The position numbers and the translations under genes are program-made. DNA of 64,000 nt from Amoebidium appalachense (lineage: Eukaryota > Ichthyosporea). The stretch spans positions 5,518,001-5,582,000 of the forward strand of contig CAVNZM010000007.1 in NCBI GenBank assembly GCA_963693365.1. The letters are read 5' to 3'. A model generated the notes under the pieces. The model was not told the DNA's origin, did not search any database, and worked only from the letters and a program-made list of their open reading frames with translations. Positions 11,437-23,238 of the stretch are shown here, piece by piece. The stretch's first letter is position 1. Every line of letters starts with the position of its first letter.

Positions 11437-14222
11437 TGGATGGGGGTTGAAGAGTATTATTGGTTAAAGCTACCACAGCATGTAAAAGACACAGAAGGTA
11501 AATCTTGCCCCCCCCCCCCCCCGTGTGTGTGTGGATGCAAGTGTGCAAGTGGGCATGCCCACGTGCATGCATGTGCTCGACTTTGTCCGTGTCTCTTAGT
11601 GTGTGTGCTTGTTGGAGTCTGTGTGTGTGTGCATGCCCCCCCCCTCACCCCCCTCTTCCCCCCGGCATCCCCCCCCCCCTCCCCCCCCACACACACATCC
11701 ATTTGCAGACACATGCACACACGAAAAGAGGTGGAGAAGGGGAACCTACGCGAAAGCACACATGACCTGACTATTCATAATGCACCCCTCCCCCCTCCCC
11801 CCCCCTCCCCCCTCCCACCCATACACACACAAAAGAAGGGGAAAAAATAATAAACACCCTGATCACGCCTGCACCACCTTCTCCCCCCCATTTTCATAGT
11901 CCAGCCAATCTACAGCCCTCTCCATCAGCCCCCCCCTCCCCCCCCTCCAAAAAAAAAGAAAAGAAGAAAAAAAAAATACAAACAAAGGAAAAAAAAAGCA
12001 CACACAAAAGAAAAAAAACACACCTGGGCCACCTCCTCCCTGCCATTCTCAAAGTCCAGCCTCTCTATAGCCCTCTCCATCAGCTGCACCCTCCACCGCA
12101 CAAACATGTCTATTCCCCCCTGGTCCTCAAACACAGCTTTGGAGTCCAACGTCCCGTAGAAGTTGTACGTCACTGGCTGGTCTGGGAGTTGATGAGGGGT
12201 GTGTGTGTGTGTGTGTGTGTTGGGGGGGGGGGGGGGGGAGGGGGGGGGAGGGGGGGGGAGGGAGGAAAGAAGGGTGGGGGAGGGGGGAGGGGGGAGGGAG
12301 AGGGGGAAGGGATGAAGGGATGAAGAAGGGGTAGGAGTGTGGGGGAGTTGGGGGAGTAGGGAGGGATGGAGGGATGGAGGGGGTAGGGGGGTGAGGGATG
12401 GAGGGTTGGGCAGGAGGTGTGTGTCTGTGCGGGGGGGAGGGGGGAGGGGGGGGAAGGGTTGGGGGGAGTCCCAATTGGAAAGGGGTGATAGGGGGGAGGG
12501 GTGGGTTAGAATGTGTTACAGAGTACCTTACGAACGCTAACATTCGCAATGGGTAACATATTGAACACACAATGAGTATACATCATCAACAGAGCCTATC
12601 GTCAGGGGGGAGGGGAGGGGGGCGAAGGGGTCAGCGGCAGGAAGGGAGAAGGGGGGAGTGGAGTGTGCTGGGGTGGGGGTGGAGAGAGGGAATGTGCCGG
12701 CCCCGCAGGGGCCGCGGGGGAGAGAGGGGGGGATGGGGGGGTCGGGGGGAAGGGGTGGGGGGGGGGGGGGATGGGAGAGGTTAAAACGCATACACCTCAT
12801 AAATGATACGTCGCAGATGAAGGAAGGCATGCAATTTGGGTGGTGTTGGCTGGGGTTGGGGTTAAGGGGGTAAGGTGGTAGTGGGTTGCGGTAATTGATT
12901 GATGATAACAATATAATTATAGCTATAATTATATCATATTATATAAAAATATAATTATAGTTATAAATAAGGAGCTAGCAACATGACCAGGACTGCATCA
13001 ATCAGAGGTCACTCGATAATGAATGAACGTTAAACAAACAACGACCCATTTGCATGGAAACAAGACGCCACACCGGCTAAGGGAGAGGTATTGACCGTAT
13101 AGAGGAATGGTTTTCTTTCTTTCTCTCTTTCTTTTTTTCCATTTTTTTTTGTGGTGGTGGTGGGGTGTGTGTGTGTGGGCGGGGGGGGGGGAAGCCGGGG
13201 AGGGGGGGGGGGGGGGGGGGGGGGGGAGGAAGCAGTACCCAGTATGTAGCAGAACTTTCACAACTGCAAACCAAATGCAGACATGCACACAAGAACACAG
13301 ACTCAAAGGATACAGCAGATGTAGGCCGCATGCCTCTTTGCTTTGGGGGGAAGGGGGAATAGGAAGAAAGGAGGGGGGGGGGGGGGGGGGGGAGGGGGGT
13401 TTGAATGCGGAACACAGTACGAAGTACGCATAGACGATGAGAAGCATGATGCAGGACACATGCAAAGGCAAACATTCAAGTATGCAGCATCAGCCATGCG
13501 CACAGTATGCGTCATAAGCAGAGCCCATCCTCAGGGAGGGGGGGGGGAGGGGGGGGGGGGGGGGGGGGGGGGGGGATTGCATTAAAGGGATGTAAATATG
13601 AAGGAGACCCCAAAGGGCAAAATATAAAACGTCATAAATCTAAAAAAACCCGAAATCAAAATATAAAATGGAACAAATAAAACGCCTGCAGGTGGGCTGG
13701 TGGGCGGGGGGGCCAAGGGGAGGGGAGGGAGGGGGGGGGGAGGGGGGGGGGTTTGAATGCGGAACACAGTACGAAGTACGCATAGACGATGAGAAGCATG
13801 ATGCAGGACACATGCAAAGGCAAACATTCAAGTATGCAGCATCAGCCATGCGCACAGTATGCGTCATAAGCAGAGCCCATGGGTGGGAGGGTGTGTGTGT
13901 GAGAGGGGGGGGGGGGGGGGGGGGAGGGGGGAGCGAACTGTTTCTGTCTGTGCCGTAAACACAACCAAGACTGTCAAAGGCAGAGGGGAAGGTCTCCCCC
14001 GACAGAGCCTTGACGTTGAACTCCTTGCGCCACTGATGGGGGAAAAGGGGGGGGGGGGGGGGAGGAGGGGGTGGGGAGGGGGGGGGGGGGGAGATGGAGA
14101 CGGAAAAGGGGAGGGGGGGAGGGAGAGGGGGGAGAGGGAGAGGGAGAGGGGGGGGGGGGGGGGGGGGGGGGGGGGAAGGAAGAGTGTGTGTGTGGTTGCG
14201 TGCGTGCTATGTGTGTGTGCGC

Positions 14223-14256
<34 letters not shown>

Positions 14257-14292
14257 ATGCGTGTGTGTGTGCGTGCGTGCGTGCGTGCGTGC

Positions 14293-14349
<57 letters not shown>

Positions 14350-15178
14350 AGGGGAGACAGGGGAGACGGGGGGGTCGGGGGGAGGGGGGGACGGGTAGGA
14401 GAGGGAAAGGAAAAATGTTTGGATTGGTCGATGATGGGACTGGTGCGAGTGGTTTGCTTTGGGGAGTGCGGGAGTGTGGGGAAGGGGGAAGAAGGGGTTG
14501 ATAAAAAAGATGAGGGGATGAGTGAGGGGGAGAGCCAGTCACTTGGAAGATGGGAATGGGGACAACCCCGTGACTGATATTGGATTTGATCAGGCCTATA
14601 ATGTCTTTGCCTGTGTGACTATGAAAGGGCAACATCGGCACAAACGAGACTCAGCAGTGTGCCCCCCCCGCCCCTCCCCCCTCCGGCCCCGCCGCCCTCC
14701 CCGCCCCATCCCCCACACACGCACACATTCCTTTCCCCACCAATGCCATTTTTTTCAAGGTCACACAGTACGCAGGAATACAATCACGTGCGCACAAATT
14801 AAACTCTACTAACTCAATTTATGTTGCCGGCATTTACATACATCTCTTTCTTTTTGCCAAGTGAGGAGTCAGATAAGGTAATAGTTGCTGTGGCCTTGCG
14901 TGCTGTTTTCGGCGCTTTCTCCATTTTCCCGTGTGCTCACCCCCGTCCCCCCCCTAGCCTGCACGCACTGGTCTCCCCCTAACCATACATGTAGCCCCCT
15001 CCCCCCCCCCCCCTTCTCCCCCTCTTCTATAGCACTATCACCAAGACTCACACGCCGCCACTCACCAACACACAAACCACCACTACCACCACCACTACAC
15101 AGGCACACCACAGCAATACACTAACACACGTGTCACACACACACCCATATTCAAAAAGATCCCTCCACTCCCTTTCCC

Positions 15179-15222
<44 letters not shown>

Positions 15223-16255
15223 TCCCCCCTCCCTCAAAGAAGCTAGACACACAAAAACACCGACGAAGCACCTCATATACACACCCACACACACACACAC
15301 ACACACACCCACACACACACACACACACCTTGAGCGTGTTGACAATCATCTCTAGACTCTTCTCCATCTCAAACTCCCGTGCTCTCAGATACTTCAGCAG
15401 CACCACCTTCTCCTTCACCCCGAAGCTGTTTTCAAGATCAGAGAGAGAGGCAGCCCACAGCTCGAGCTGCGTAACAGATAAGAAAGCAGTTGTTATCATA
15501 ATGATAATGGTGTATTGCCGAAAAGCTGCAAGATTAGTAGCAAAAGTTGTCCGTTTACTGTCCCTTGTGTTTCCCCAGGCCGGTTTCCTCCTACGACTCA
15601 AGATCTAGATGCGAATGTGTCAAAAGCACTATCTAGAGAGATATAGCCATGTCAGCTCCTCCCCCCTCCCACCCACACACCACTTCTGCCCCCCATCCCT
15701 CTATTTGGCCAGTGAAGAATCTTCCCAAACCAGATCCCCTCCCTCACTTTTACTTCTTTTCTTCTCATGCTATCATTCAATCTCCAGGGCTCTAATTGAG
15801 CAAAAACAGGCACCGTGACGTGACACTCCTTTCCGTTTCAAATTCATAGTCAGCCAAGCCTTTCAATAATCTCTAACCCTGCTTTATACACACCTTACAG
15901 ACATACGCGGAAATAAACAGCTAACCGTAATAGAAACACAAACTCCTCAGGCTGCAAAAAGCTAAAGAGCACACGTGCTCGTAAATGTGCCCTTTTCTTG
16001 GAGGTTCTGCTGCCACAGTTTCTTTCGTTTTGTCCATTACAAGTCCTAGTGCTGATAAAAACAAAAGGTTCCCACTGCTTCCAACTAGTCAAACCAGCTA
16101 GCAGGCTACGTCTTTCACATCCTTCCCTCTTCCCTTAGATTTCCGCCCCTCATCCCCAATAATCTCGGGAAAAAGGGTACCAAAATCTGTCACTCCCAGC
16201 TTTCGTAACACGCCCACACAAGTACGTATGATGCCGCCATCCCAGCCTCACATCC

Positions 16256-16286
<31 letters not shown>

Positions 16287-16433
16287 CCTCCCGCCCTCAC
16301 ATCCGCCCCCACTTACATCCTCCTTTTCAAACTTGTGCTTCTGCAACTCGGCAGGGATGGCCTTTCTGAATGCCTCCAGAGCCTCCTCTTGCTTGGGCGT
16401 CAGGTTGCCCAGATAGCCTGCCTGCTTCGCCAT
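9475..16433 (-). CDS. Sec14-like CRAL-TRIO plus GOLD-like lipid-transfer protein
   Basis: Six exons, minus strand, all phase-compatible: 16433-16317, 15466-15329, 14032-13939, 12181-12024, 11263-11180, 9996-9475 (stop TGA). Product 370 aa. Exon 1 reads [19 protein letters not shown], the usual Sec14 N-terminal helix. Exon 2 gives the CRAL-TRIO-N segment ([20 protein letters not shown]). Exons 3-6 give the lipid-binding fold, including [24 protein letters not shown] and a [10 protein letters not shown] end. The last about 100 residues resemble the C-terminal GOLD beta domain of patellin-like proteins. Family role: phosphoinositide or phospholipid transfer at membranes. Donors include GAT|GTAAGT, AAG|GTGTGTG and CAG|GTGTGTT; the exon 3 donor (GTTCGC) is weak and was chosen for phase. 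Introns are 0.67-1.8 kb of poly-C (sense strand), (GT)n and dispersed elements. A partial exon copy lies at 11866-11929. Confidence 0.9.
10742..10785 (-). repeat. Fragment of poly-C-flanked dispersed element
   Basis: Short copy in an intron of the Sec14-like gene, sharing the GAGTACGAAATACACATTCA segment and running into a G-run of about 38 followed by (GT)n to 10899. Confidence 0.45.
11055..11133 (-). repeat. Poly-C-flanked dispersed element, partial copy
   Basis: Between a G-run (11022-11053) and an A-run/G-run, this shows AAGTACACATTCACGACGG, as in the copy at 39207-39322. It sits in the last intron of the Sec14-like gene. Confidence 0.6.
11866..11929 (-). pseudogene. Duplicated partial exon of the Sec14-like gene
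   Basis: Sixty-four bases align without gaps to 12021-12084, the 3' part of exon 4 of the Sec14-like gene, with 11 mismatches by eye (about 83% identity). In the same frame the copy reads [20 protein letters not shown] against [20 protein letters not shown] in the real exon. The donor position has GC instead of GT (CAG|GCGTGA), and the expected acceptor side is replaced by a G/C run. It is probably a decayed tandem exon duplicate; a weak alternative exon cannot be excluded. Confidence 0.7.
12206..12490. repeat. G-rich intronic tract
   Basis: (GT)n followed by G-rich, GGGA/GGAT-like low-complexity sequence filling intron 3 of the Sec14-like gene. On the sense strand it is C-rich. No coding feature. 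Confidence 0.75.
12499..12606 (-). repeat. Poly-C-flanked dispersed element
   Basis: Diverged copy starting GGTTAGAATGTGTTACAGAG and ending in an AGAGCCTATCGTCAGG box that becomes a G-run. It lies in intron 3 of the Sec14-like gene. Confidence 0.65.
13400..13536 (-). repeat. Poly-C-flanked dispersed element, long form copy 1
   Basis: G-run, then TTTGAATGCGGAACACAGTA through AGCAGAGCCCATCCTCAGGG and another G-run. By eye it is identical over about 129 nt to the copy at 13751-13880, which lies 351 bp away in the same intron. Confidence 0.85.
13751..13880 (-). repeat. Poly-C-flanked dispersed element, long form copy 2
   Basis: Same sequence as 13400-13529 with no difference seen. Only the flanks differ (GGGTGGGAGGGTGTGTG downstream instead of CCTCAGGG). 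This points to a recent duplication or gene conversion. Confidence 0.85.
14041..15328. repeat. Intron 2 repeats of the Sec14-like gene
   Basis: G-runs (14047-14175), a (GT)n array with a (GTGC)n insert (14228-14347), G-rich sequence to 14400, unique sequence 14400-15000, then a 39-C run (15182-15220) and (CA)n that reaches exactly to the exon 2 donor at 15328. No additional exon is seen. Confidence 0.75.
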
Positions 16434-16931
16434 GTCTACGAATGTGGGAGAGACTTAATGCTACACTGCTCTATGAATTGGTCAAGAAGGGAAGGAGTGG
16501 TTTGTGTAACTGTGTTCTGGGCTGGAACCCTGGGTGTTCCGTGTTTTCTTTTCGTCTTTGAAAAAAACGTGTAACGTTCCGGAATGATGACGCGTTTCCC
16601 CCTTTACTCGTTTTAGAAAAGACGATTATGGGGCTTTTTTTTCCCCTTTCGACTTCATTTTTTTTTCTTTTGTTTTTTAAAAAGAAGTTCATTTATTCAA
16701 AATCAACCGTTGTCCGTTGACTCTTAAGCTGAATCCGATGAAGGTGGAACTTCTGCATACTTTGGAGGAAAGGAAACCCCTTTACGAGTTTAGCTAACAG
16801 CAAGTGCACAAGAGGATGTCTGAACACCATATGTAATTCATATACATATTCAGCTTGACAGGAGACTTACAGAATTCGTCAGACCCACATCAAAATCATA
16901 AGTTTTGGTTGGCACACATGGTGCGCTTGCT

Positions 16932-17022
16932 GATTGGTTGCTTCAGTTTTAAGCCAATCAACAATATTACGCTTATCGGAAGTGCGTGATTGGATACATG
17001 CTAGATGTCAGGGCGGCCAATC
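16932..17022. promoter_or_regulatory. CCAAT-box cluster upstream of Sec14-like gene
   Basis: Four CCAAT pentamers in alternating orientation: ATTGG 16933, CCAAT 16954, ATTGG 16989, CCAAT 17017. They are spaced 21-35 bp apart, about 0.5 kb upstream of the Sec14-like start codon and 250 bp before the tRNA gene. This fits a HAP/NF-Y-bound region; function is inferred. Confidence 0.4.
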
Positions 17023-17271
17023 AAACGCTTGATCATTGTGGGGTTACTGGGGTATTTCCACTGACGAGTCAGAGATTCCGATTTGTATTATTGTCCATTA
17101 TTATTCTATCTCCTTTTTGTTTGAAAGGATGGGATTAAATAAGCCAATGTATCTATATTAGAATATATATATTATATCACATGATTCAAGTGTCACACGT
17201 AACTGGAACTTCGTCACTGTATTACGGTAAACAAATATAAGTATTTTGATAAGCGCCGGGTCAGCACGGAA

Positions 17272-17343
17272 GGGGCTATAGCTCAGTGGTAGAGCAATCG
17301 GTTGCAGCCCGATAGGTCGCTAGTTCGAATCTGGCTGGTCCCT
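17272..17343 (+). tRNA. tRNA-Cys(GCA): tRNA-Cys (anticodon GCA)
   Basis: A 72-nt cloverleaf with every stem paired: acceptor GGGGCTA/TGGTCCC with G-T wobbles, D stem GCTC/GAGC, anticodon stem ATCGG/CCGAT around loop TTGCAGC, T stem GCTAG/CTGGC around TTCGAAT. The anticodon is GCA (17304-17306), decoding UGC/UGU cysteine. The discriminator base is U (17343), the known cysteine identity base. No intron and no encoded CCA. Internal A box (TAGCTCAGTGG) and B box (TTCGAAT region) are present. A T-run starting about 17380 can terminate RNA polymerase III. Confidence 0.95.
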
Positions 17344-17379
17344 ATGGCCCCCGACGCAGGGGTGCAAACCTTCCGCTCT

Positions 17380-17395
17380 TTTTTTTCTTTTTTTT
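17380..17395 (+). terminator. Pol III T-run after tRNA-Cys
   Basis: CTCTTTTTTTTCTTTTTTTT about 40 nt after the tRNA end; long T-runs terminate RNA polymerase III. An upstream weak site is not evident. Confidence 0.45.
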
Positions 17396-19500
<2,105 letters not shown>

Positions 19501-19502
19501 AT

Positions 19503-19558
19503 TAGAAGTATTTGCAGTAGGTGGGGTAGTTGACGCAGTCGTTGTTCCACACAACACG
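19503..19558 (-). pseudogene. Duplicated tail of the DPBB protein gene
   Basis: The stretch TTAGAAGTATTTGCAGTAGG through GTTGTTCCACACA repeats 22267-22318, the last codons of the secreted double-psi beta-barrel gene, with about one substitution in 50 nt. On the minus strand it encodes VWNNDCVNYPTYCKYF and stop. No upstream part of the gene is present, so it is a detached 3' fragment. Confidence 0.75.
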
Positions 19559-19586
19559 GTCTTATAAAGAAAATAAGGGCTAGGTA

Positions 19587-19675
19587 GGGGTTTACACACT
19601 TTTTATTGCTATGGACACTGTCTGGGGCCCAGCCTCACGTGACGGCCTACTGCGTTTTCCAGCGCAGCCAATCCC
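19587..19675 (+). repeat. Dispersed repeat (TTTATTGC family), copy 1
   Basis: GGGTTTACACACTTTTTATT, then GGACACTGTCTGGGGCCCAGCC and GACGGCCTACTGCGTTTTCC, ending AGCGCAGCCAATC. The same order of blocks recurs at 56531-56611, and the first half at 59600-59644. It lies 30 bp from the duplicated DPBB tail. Confidence 0.7.
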
Positions 19676-20579
19676 ATAAGGTTATCTCCGTTTGGGGGGA
19701 GGGGGGGGGGGGGGAGGGGGGGAGGTGGGGAGGTGGGGGGGGGGGGGGGGGGGGGGGGGGGAGGCTTGCTACTAAATAGAGGGTTGAATTCGAGGGTCCC
19801 ATAAAATTGGGGGTGCGCTTCAGATTGAGATCGACCAAATTCCATAATTGATCCAGTCTGTCAATCGAGGACGGGAGGTCCGAAAATTGAACTTTCAAAA
19901 TAAACCCCAGGTCACTTAGTGGGGCTTGGTTAGTTAGGATATATGTATGTCTACCGGTGAAAAAATCTGGTTCGAGCTGCCCGTTTTTGCTTAGCGTAAG
20001 CAAATATGGAGGGGGTAGAAATCGATTTTTCCAACGGCTAACACATCAATATCCATTATGTAATTACCCCGCACTTTATTAGTAGGATTTTTTTTCAGTG
20101 CAAGTTTCTGCGTTCATTCTCTCTGAATGTATCTTGGGAAATGTGACAAAATAAAAAAAAAAAGAGCACCGAAAAAGATAAGTTTCGCCGGCTCACAGAT
20201 TGGCATTTAATCGATCTGATGAGTTGGATCCCCTGCACCGCGGCGTCGGCAAACCATCCATTACGTCACCGTAAAACGTAAATTATGATGTGTTTTATTT
20301 ATGTCAACGCACATGAGATTCCACCAATAGGCACACGGCAAATCCCATCCTTCTTATTGCATGGCACGGAAAGGGTGACCAGCCCAACCCAGGATCTTAA
20401 CGGGCTACCACTTTTAGGGGGTGGTATATCTGGTCTATCTGCAAGGCTTATATGGTATATCTACTATCTAATAGTATCTATCTGTCTGGGTCCATTTTTT
20501 CTCTCTATCTGGGAGCAAGCAAGGATCTGCCGGAACTGGGCAGTGGGTCGGGTTTTATACCCGCATCCGACTTGATCCG
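19676..20579. other. G-runs and unique sequence, no gene assigned
   Basis: G-runs at 19696-19761, then unique sequence. A minus-strand frame (about 20003-19770) and a plus-strand 96-codon frame (20285-20575) are open but match no family I recognise and lie among repeats. Confidence 0.35.
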
Positions 20580-20965
20580 GAGGAGTACAGTCAGTCCCAC
20601 CATCTATCTGGTGTATCTATGCGGGAGGTCTTTCTGGTGTATCTATGCTGGAGGTCTCTCTGGTGTATCTATGTGGGAGGTGTATCCGATGGTCTATCTA
20701 TCTGAAGGTGTATCCGATGGTCTATCTCTCTAGGAGGTGTATCTGGTCTATGTATCTATCTGAGAGGTGTATCTCGTCTATCTATCGGGAGGTGTATCTG
20801 GTCTATCTATCTGGGAGGTGTATCTGGGCTATCTATCTGGGAGGTGTATCTGGTCTATCTGTCTGGGTGGTGTATCTGGTCTATCTATCTGGGAGGTGTA
20901 TGTATCTGGTCCATGTATCTATCTGGGAGGTGTATCTGGTCTATCTATCTGAGAGTTCCATCTCT
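20580..20965. repeat. 26-bp minisatellite
   Basis: Tandem array with consensus GGAGGTGTATCTGGTCTATC plus TATCTG, period 24-28 bp, about 14 units, degenerate toward its left edge. It flows into (C)n at 21001. It creates an open frame of repeated W-S-I-Y-L-G-G-V peptides, which I regard as an artefact. Confidence 0.8.
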
Positions 20966-21000
20966 TGCGTCTGTCTGGGATCTACCTGCATTGTATTTAT

Positions 21001-21031
<31 letters not shown>

Positions 21032-21175
21032 TTCCCCTGGGGCTCCACACTTACCTGTTCCCCATAGCCCTCCCGCTGGGGCAGCAAGATGTAGGCACAA
21101 CCACTGCCACTGTTCGAGAAAACAGAACAGTGACAGCCCACATACATTTCGTCATCTCCTTCCCCTTCCCTTACC

Positions 21176-21212
<37 letters not shown>

Positions 21213-21502
21213 CCCCTCCCCCCCCTTCGGTAGTCCCCTGCCTTCACACAGTCACTCTCCGACACTCCCATTCCGCCGCCCCTCACACGGTTCAAACTTC
21301 CCCATCTTCCCAACCCGCCCCAACCCCCACAACCTCCCACAACGCCCCAACCCCATCCCCCCCCCCCCACAGACACACACAGCTCCACTCCCGACACCCA
21401 CAACCCCCTTCAAATTGCACCCACTTCCCTCCCCACCCTCCCCCCCCCCCCCCTGTGCACCCCCCACCCTCCCACCCCCCTTCGGGGTGATCCTCCCCCC
21501 CT

Positions 21503-21535
<33 letters not shown>

Positions 21536-21612
21536 CGGAGGGGGGGGGGGGGGGGGGGGGGTGAGAGGGAGAGGGGAGGATCAGCGACATACAGTAGCTG
21601 CTGGGGGATGCA

Positions 21613-21664
<52 letters not shown>

Positions 21665-21763
21665 CGGGGGGATTCCGAACGGGATATGGGCGCAGAGAGG
21701 TCTATGAGGGGATTAATATTTAGGGGTGGGAAGGCGCCCAGGGAGGGTGGGGGTGGGGTGGGT

Positions 21764-21799
<36 letters not shown>

Positions 21800-21890
21800 C
21801 GGAGGGGGCAAGGTAGCGATTTTTGGGGGGAGGGGCGGGGGCGGGGGGGGGGGGGGGGGGGGGGGGGACTTTGGTGATAAATCTCACCCT
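20966..21890. repeat. Poly-C and poly-G tracts
   Basis: C-runs at 21001-21030 and 21179-21211, a C-rich stretch to 21500, then G-runs at 21540-21561, 21614-21664 (about 50 G) and 21766-21867. No gene. Confidence 0.8.
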
Positions 21891-22266
21891 AGTAGTGTAA
21901 TACATAATTTAAATTATTATTCAATTTGTTACACAACCGAGTACCAGCCGGCGGATGAAACTCTCTGTGACCCTCGGAATCCGAGGCTCCTATATGTACA
22001 GTACATAAATGACCGGTACACATGCACATCGCCTTTAGCGATTGCTTATACTATATTAGAGTTAAGTGATTAAATCAATATCTTTGGTGGGGACCACTTG
22101 ATTAATGATTAATTAATTCTTTATGATGTATTCATACAATTGCCATTACAACTCAACTTGCAATTGATACATGTTTCTGGTTTATCAAACAGCTGGTGCC
22201 CTCTGCACAGTAGCCGACACGGAGATCCGACAGTGTACACACGTGTCTTCATACAGCCAGTAGCCA
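21891..22266. other. AT-rich spacer downstream of the DPBB gene
   Basis: Unique AT-rich sequence with no gene visible. It probably contains the 3' end region of the minus-strand DPBB gene. Confidence 0.4.
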
Positions 22267-22858
22267 TTAGAAGTATTTGCAGTAGGTGGGGTAGTTGACG
22301 CAGCCGTTGTTCCACACACACCACTGGTCTGTTGGCGAGGATCGACCGCCTTGCACGTTTTTCCGCTGCTGCTTCCGCCAGTGCTGCCCCTCGTAGTGCC
22401 CCCGGTGCTGCCCCCGGTAGACCCGCCGGTGGACCCACCGGTGGAGCCGCCACTGCACGACACAAAAGTAATCCTCACGCCGTCTGCCACGCCGCGGTCT
22501 GTGCTGCCAAAGAGGCACACAAATACGGGCTTGCTGACGTCAAAGTGGTTGGAGGCGCATGAGGGGCACTTGTCCTTGACCGTCACGGCGATGGAGCGCC
22601 CATTTGCCTCCACGCGCACGCACACATTGCTGCAGAGAGGGTCGAGGTTGGGGTTTGCGCTGGTCCAGTGCGCATAGCTCACGGCGACGAGAGGCCGTGT
22701 GGCGGCGTTGTCCCGCAGGAACCGTAGCCGGCGTCGTCATAGTAGGTGATGCGGCCGTAGATGGTCTGGCCAAACCAAAAGCTCTGCACGTTCCCGGCAA
22801 GCGCTGAGAAGAGAAGAAGGCCGGTCGCGGCGGCGGTGGACGTAAAGGTTGAAGACAT
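22267..22858 (-). CDS. Secreted loosenin/expansin-like DPBB protein, frame-disrupted
   Basis: The ATG at 22858 opens a signal peptide (MSSTFTSTAAATGLLLFSALA, then GNVQS) and a double-psi beta-barrel start (GRITYYDDAGYGSCG). The frame breaks at the G-run 22712-22714; the next frame continues NAATRPLVAVSYAHW and then DKCPSCASNHFDVS, the hallmark DPBB/RlpA-like segment with conserved Asp and Cys. A (GGST)n linker follows, then a Cys/Trp/Tyr-rich tail ending CVNYPTYCKYF and TAA at 22269-22267. A second break falls in a GT repeat (22313-22322). Read across both, the protein is about 196 aa. Such fungal proteins bind or loosen cell-wall polysaccharides without hydrolysis. Both breaks sit in simple repeats, so slippage or assembly error is as likely as a pseudogene. 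Confidence 0.75.
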
Positions 22859-23238
22859 GTTGATGTTGGTTGTTTGTACTTTGTTTTTTTCTTTGCAGTT
22901 GAGCTCTGTTGGTCAAAGTGGCTGCGATGTTCAACATTTACATATACGGATGGTGATCTCTTAGGAATGCGCGGGATGACAAAGGATAAAAGCGAGCCAA
23001 TCAACAACTATTTCTACGTTACCCTTACAATAGATCTGTTGCCATCAGGGTTGCCATCATCATCAATCGCACTCTGTATTTATGACAAGCTTGCCAGATG
23101 CACAAGAGGCATGATATGTACTGTTTCTTGGCTGCGTAACTGTATGTACGCAGAAAACCTCTCCGGGCGTCAGAGATACATATGAGTTTCTGCATTTTTG
23201 ATTCTGTAGCATGTGCGCCTGTGCGACAACTGGGAAAT

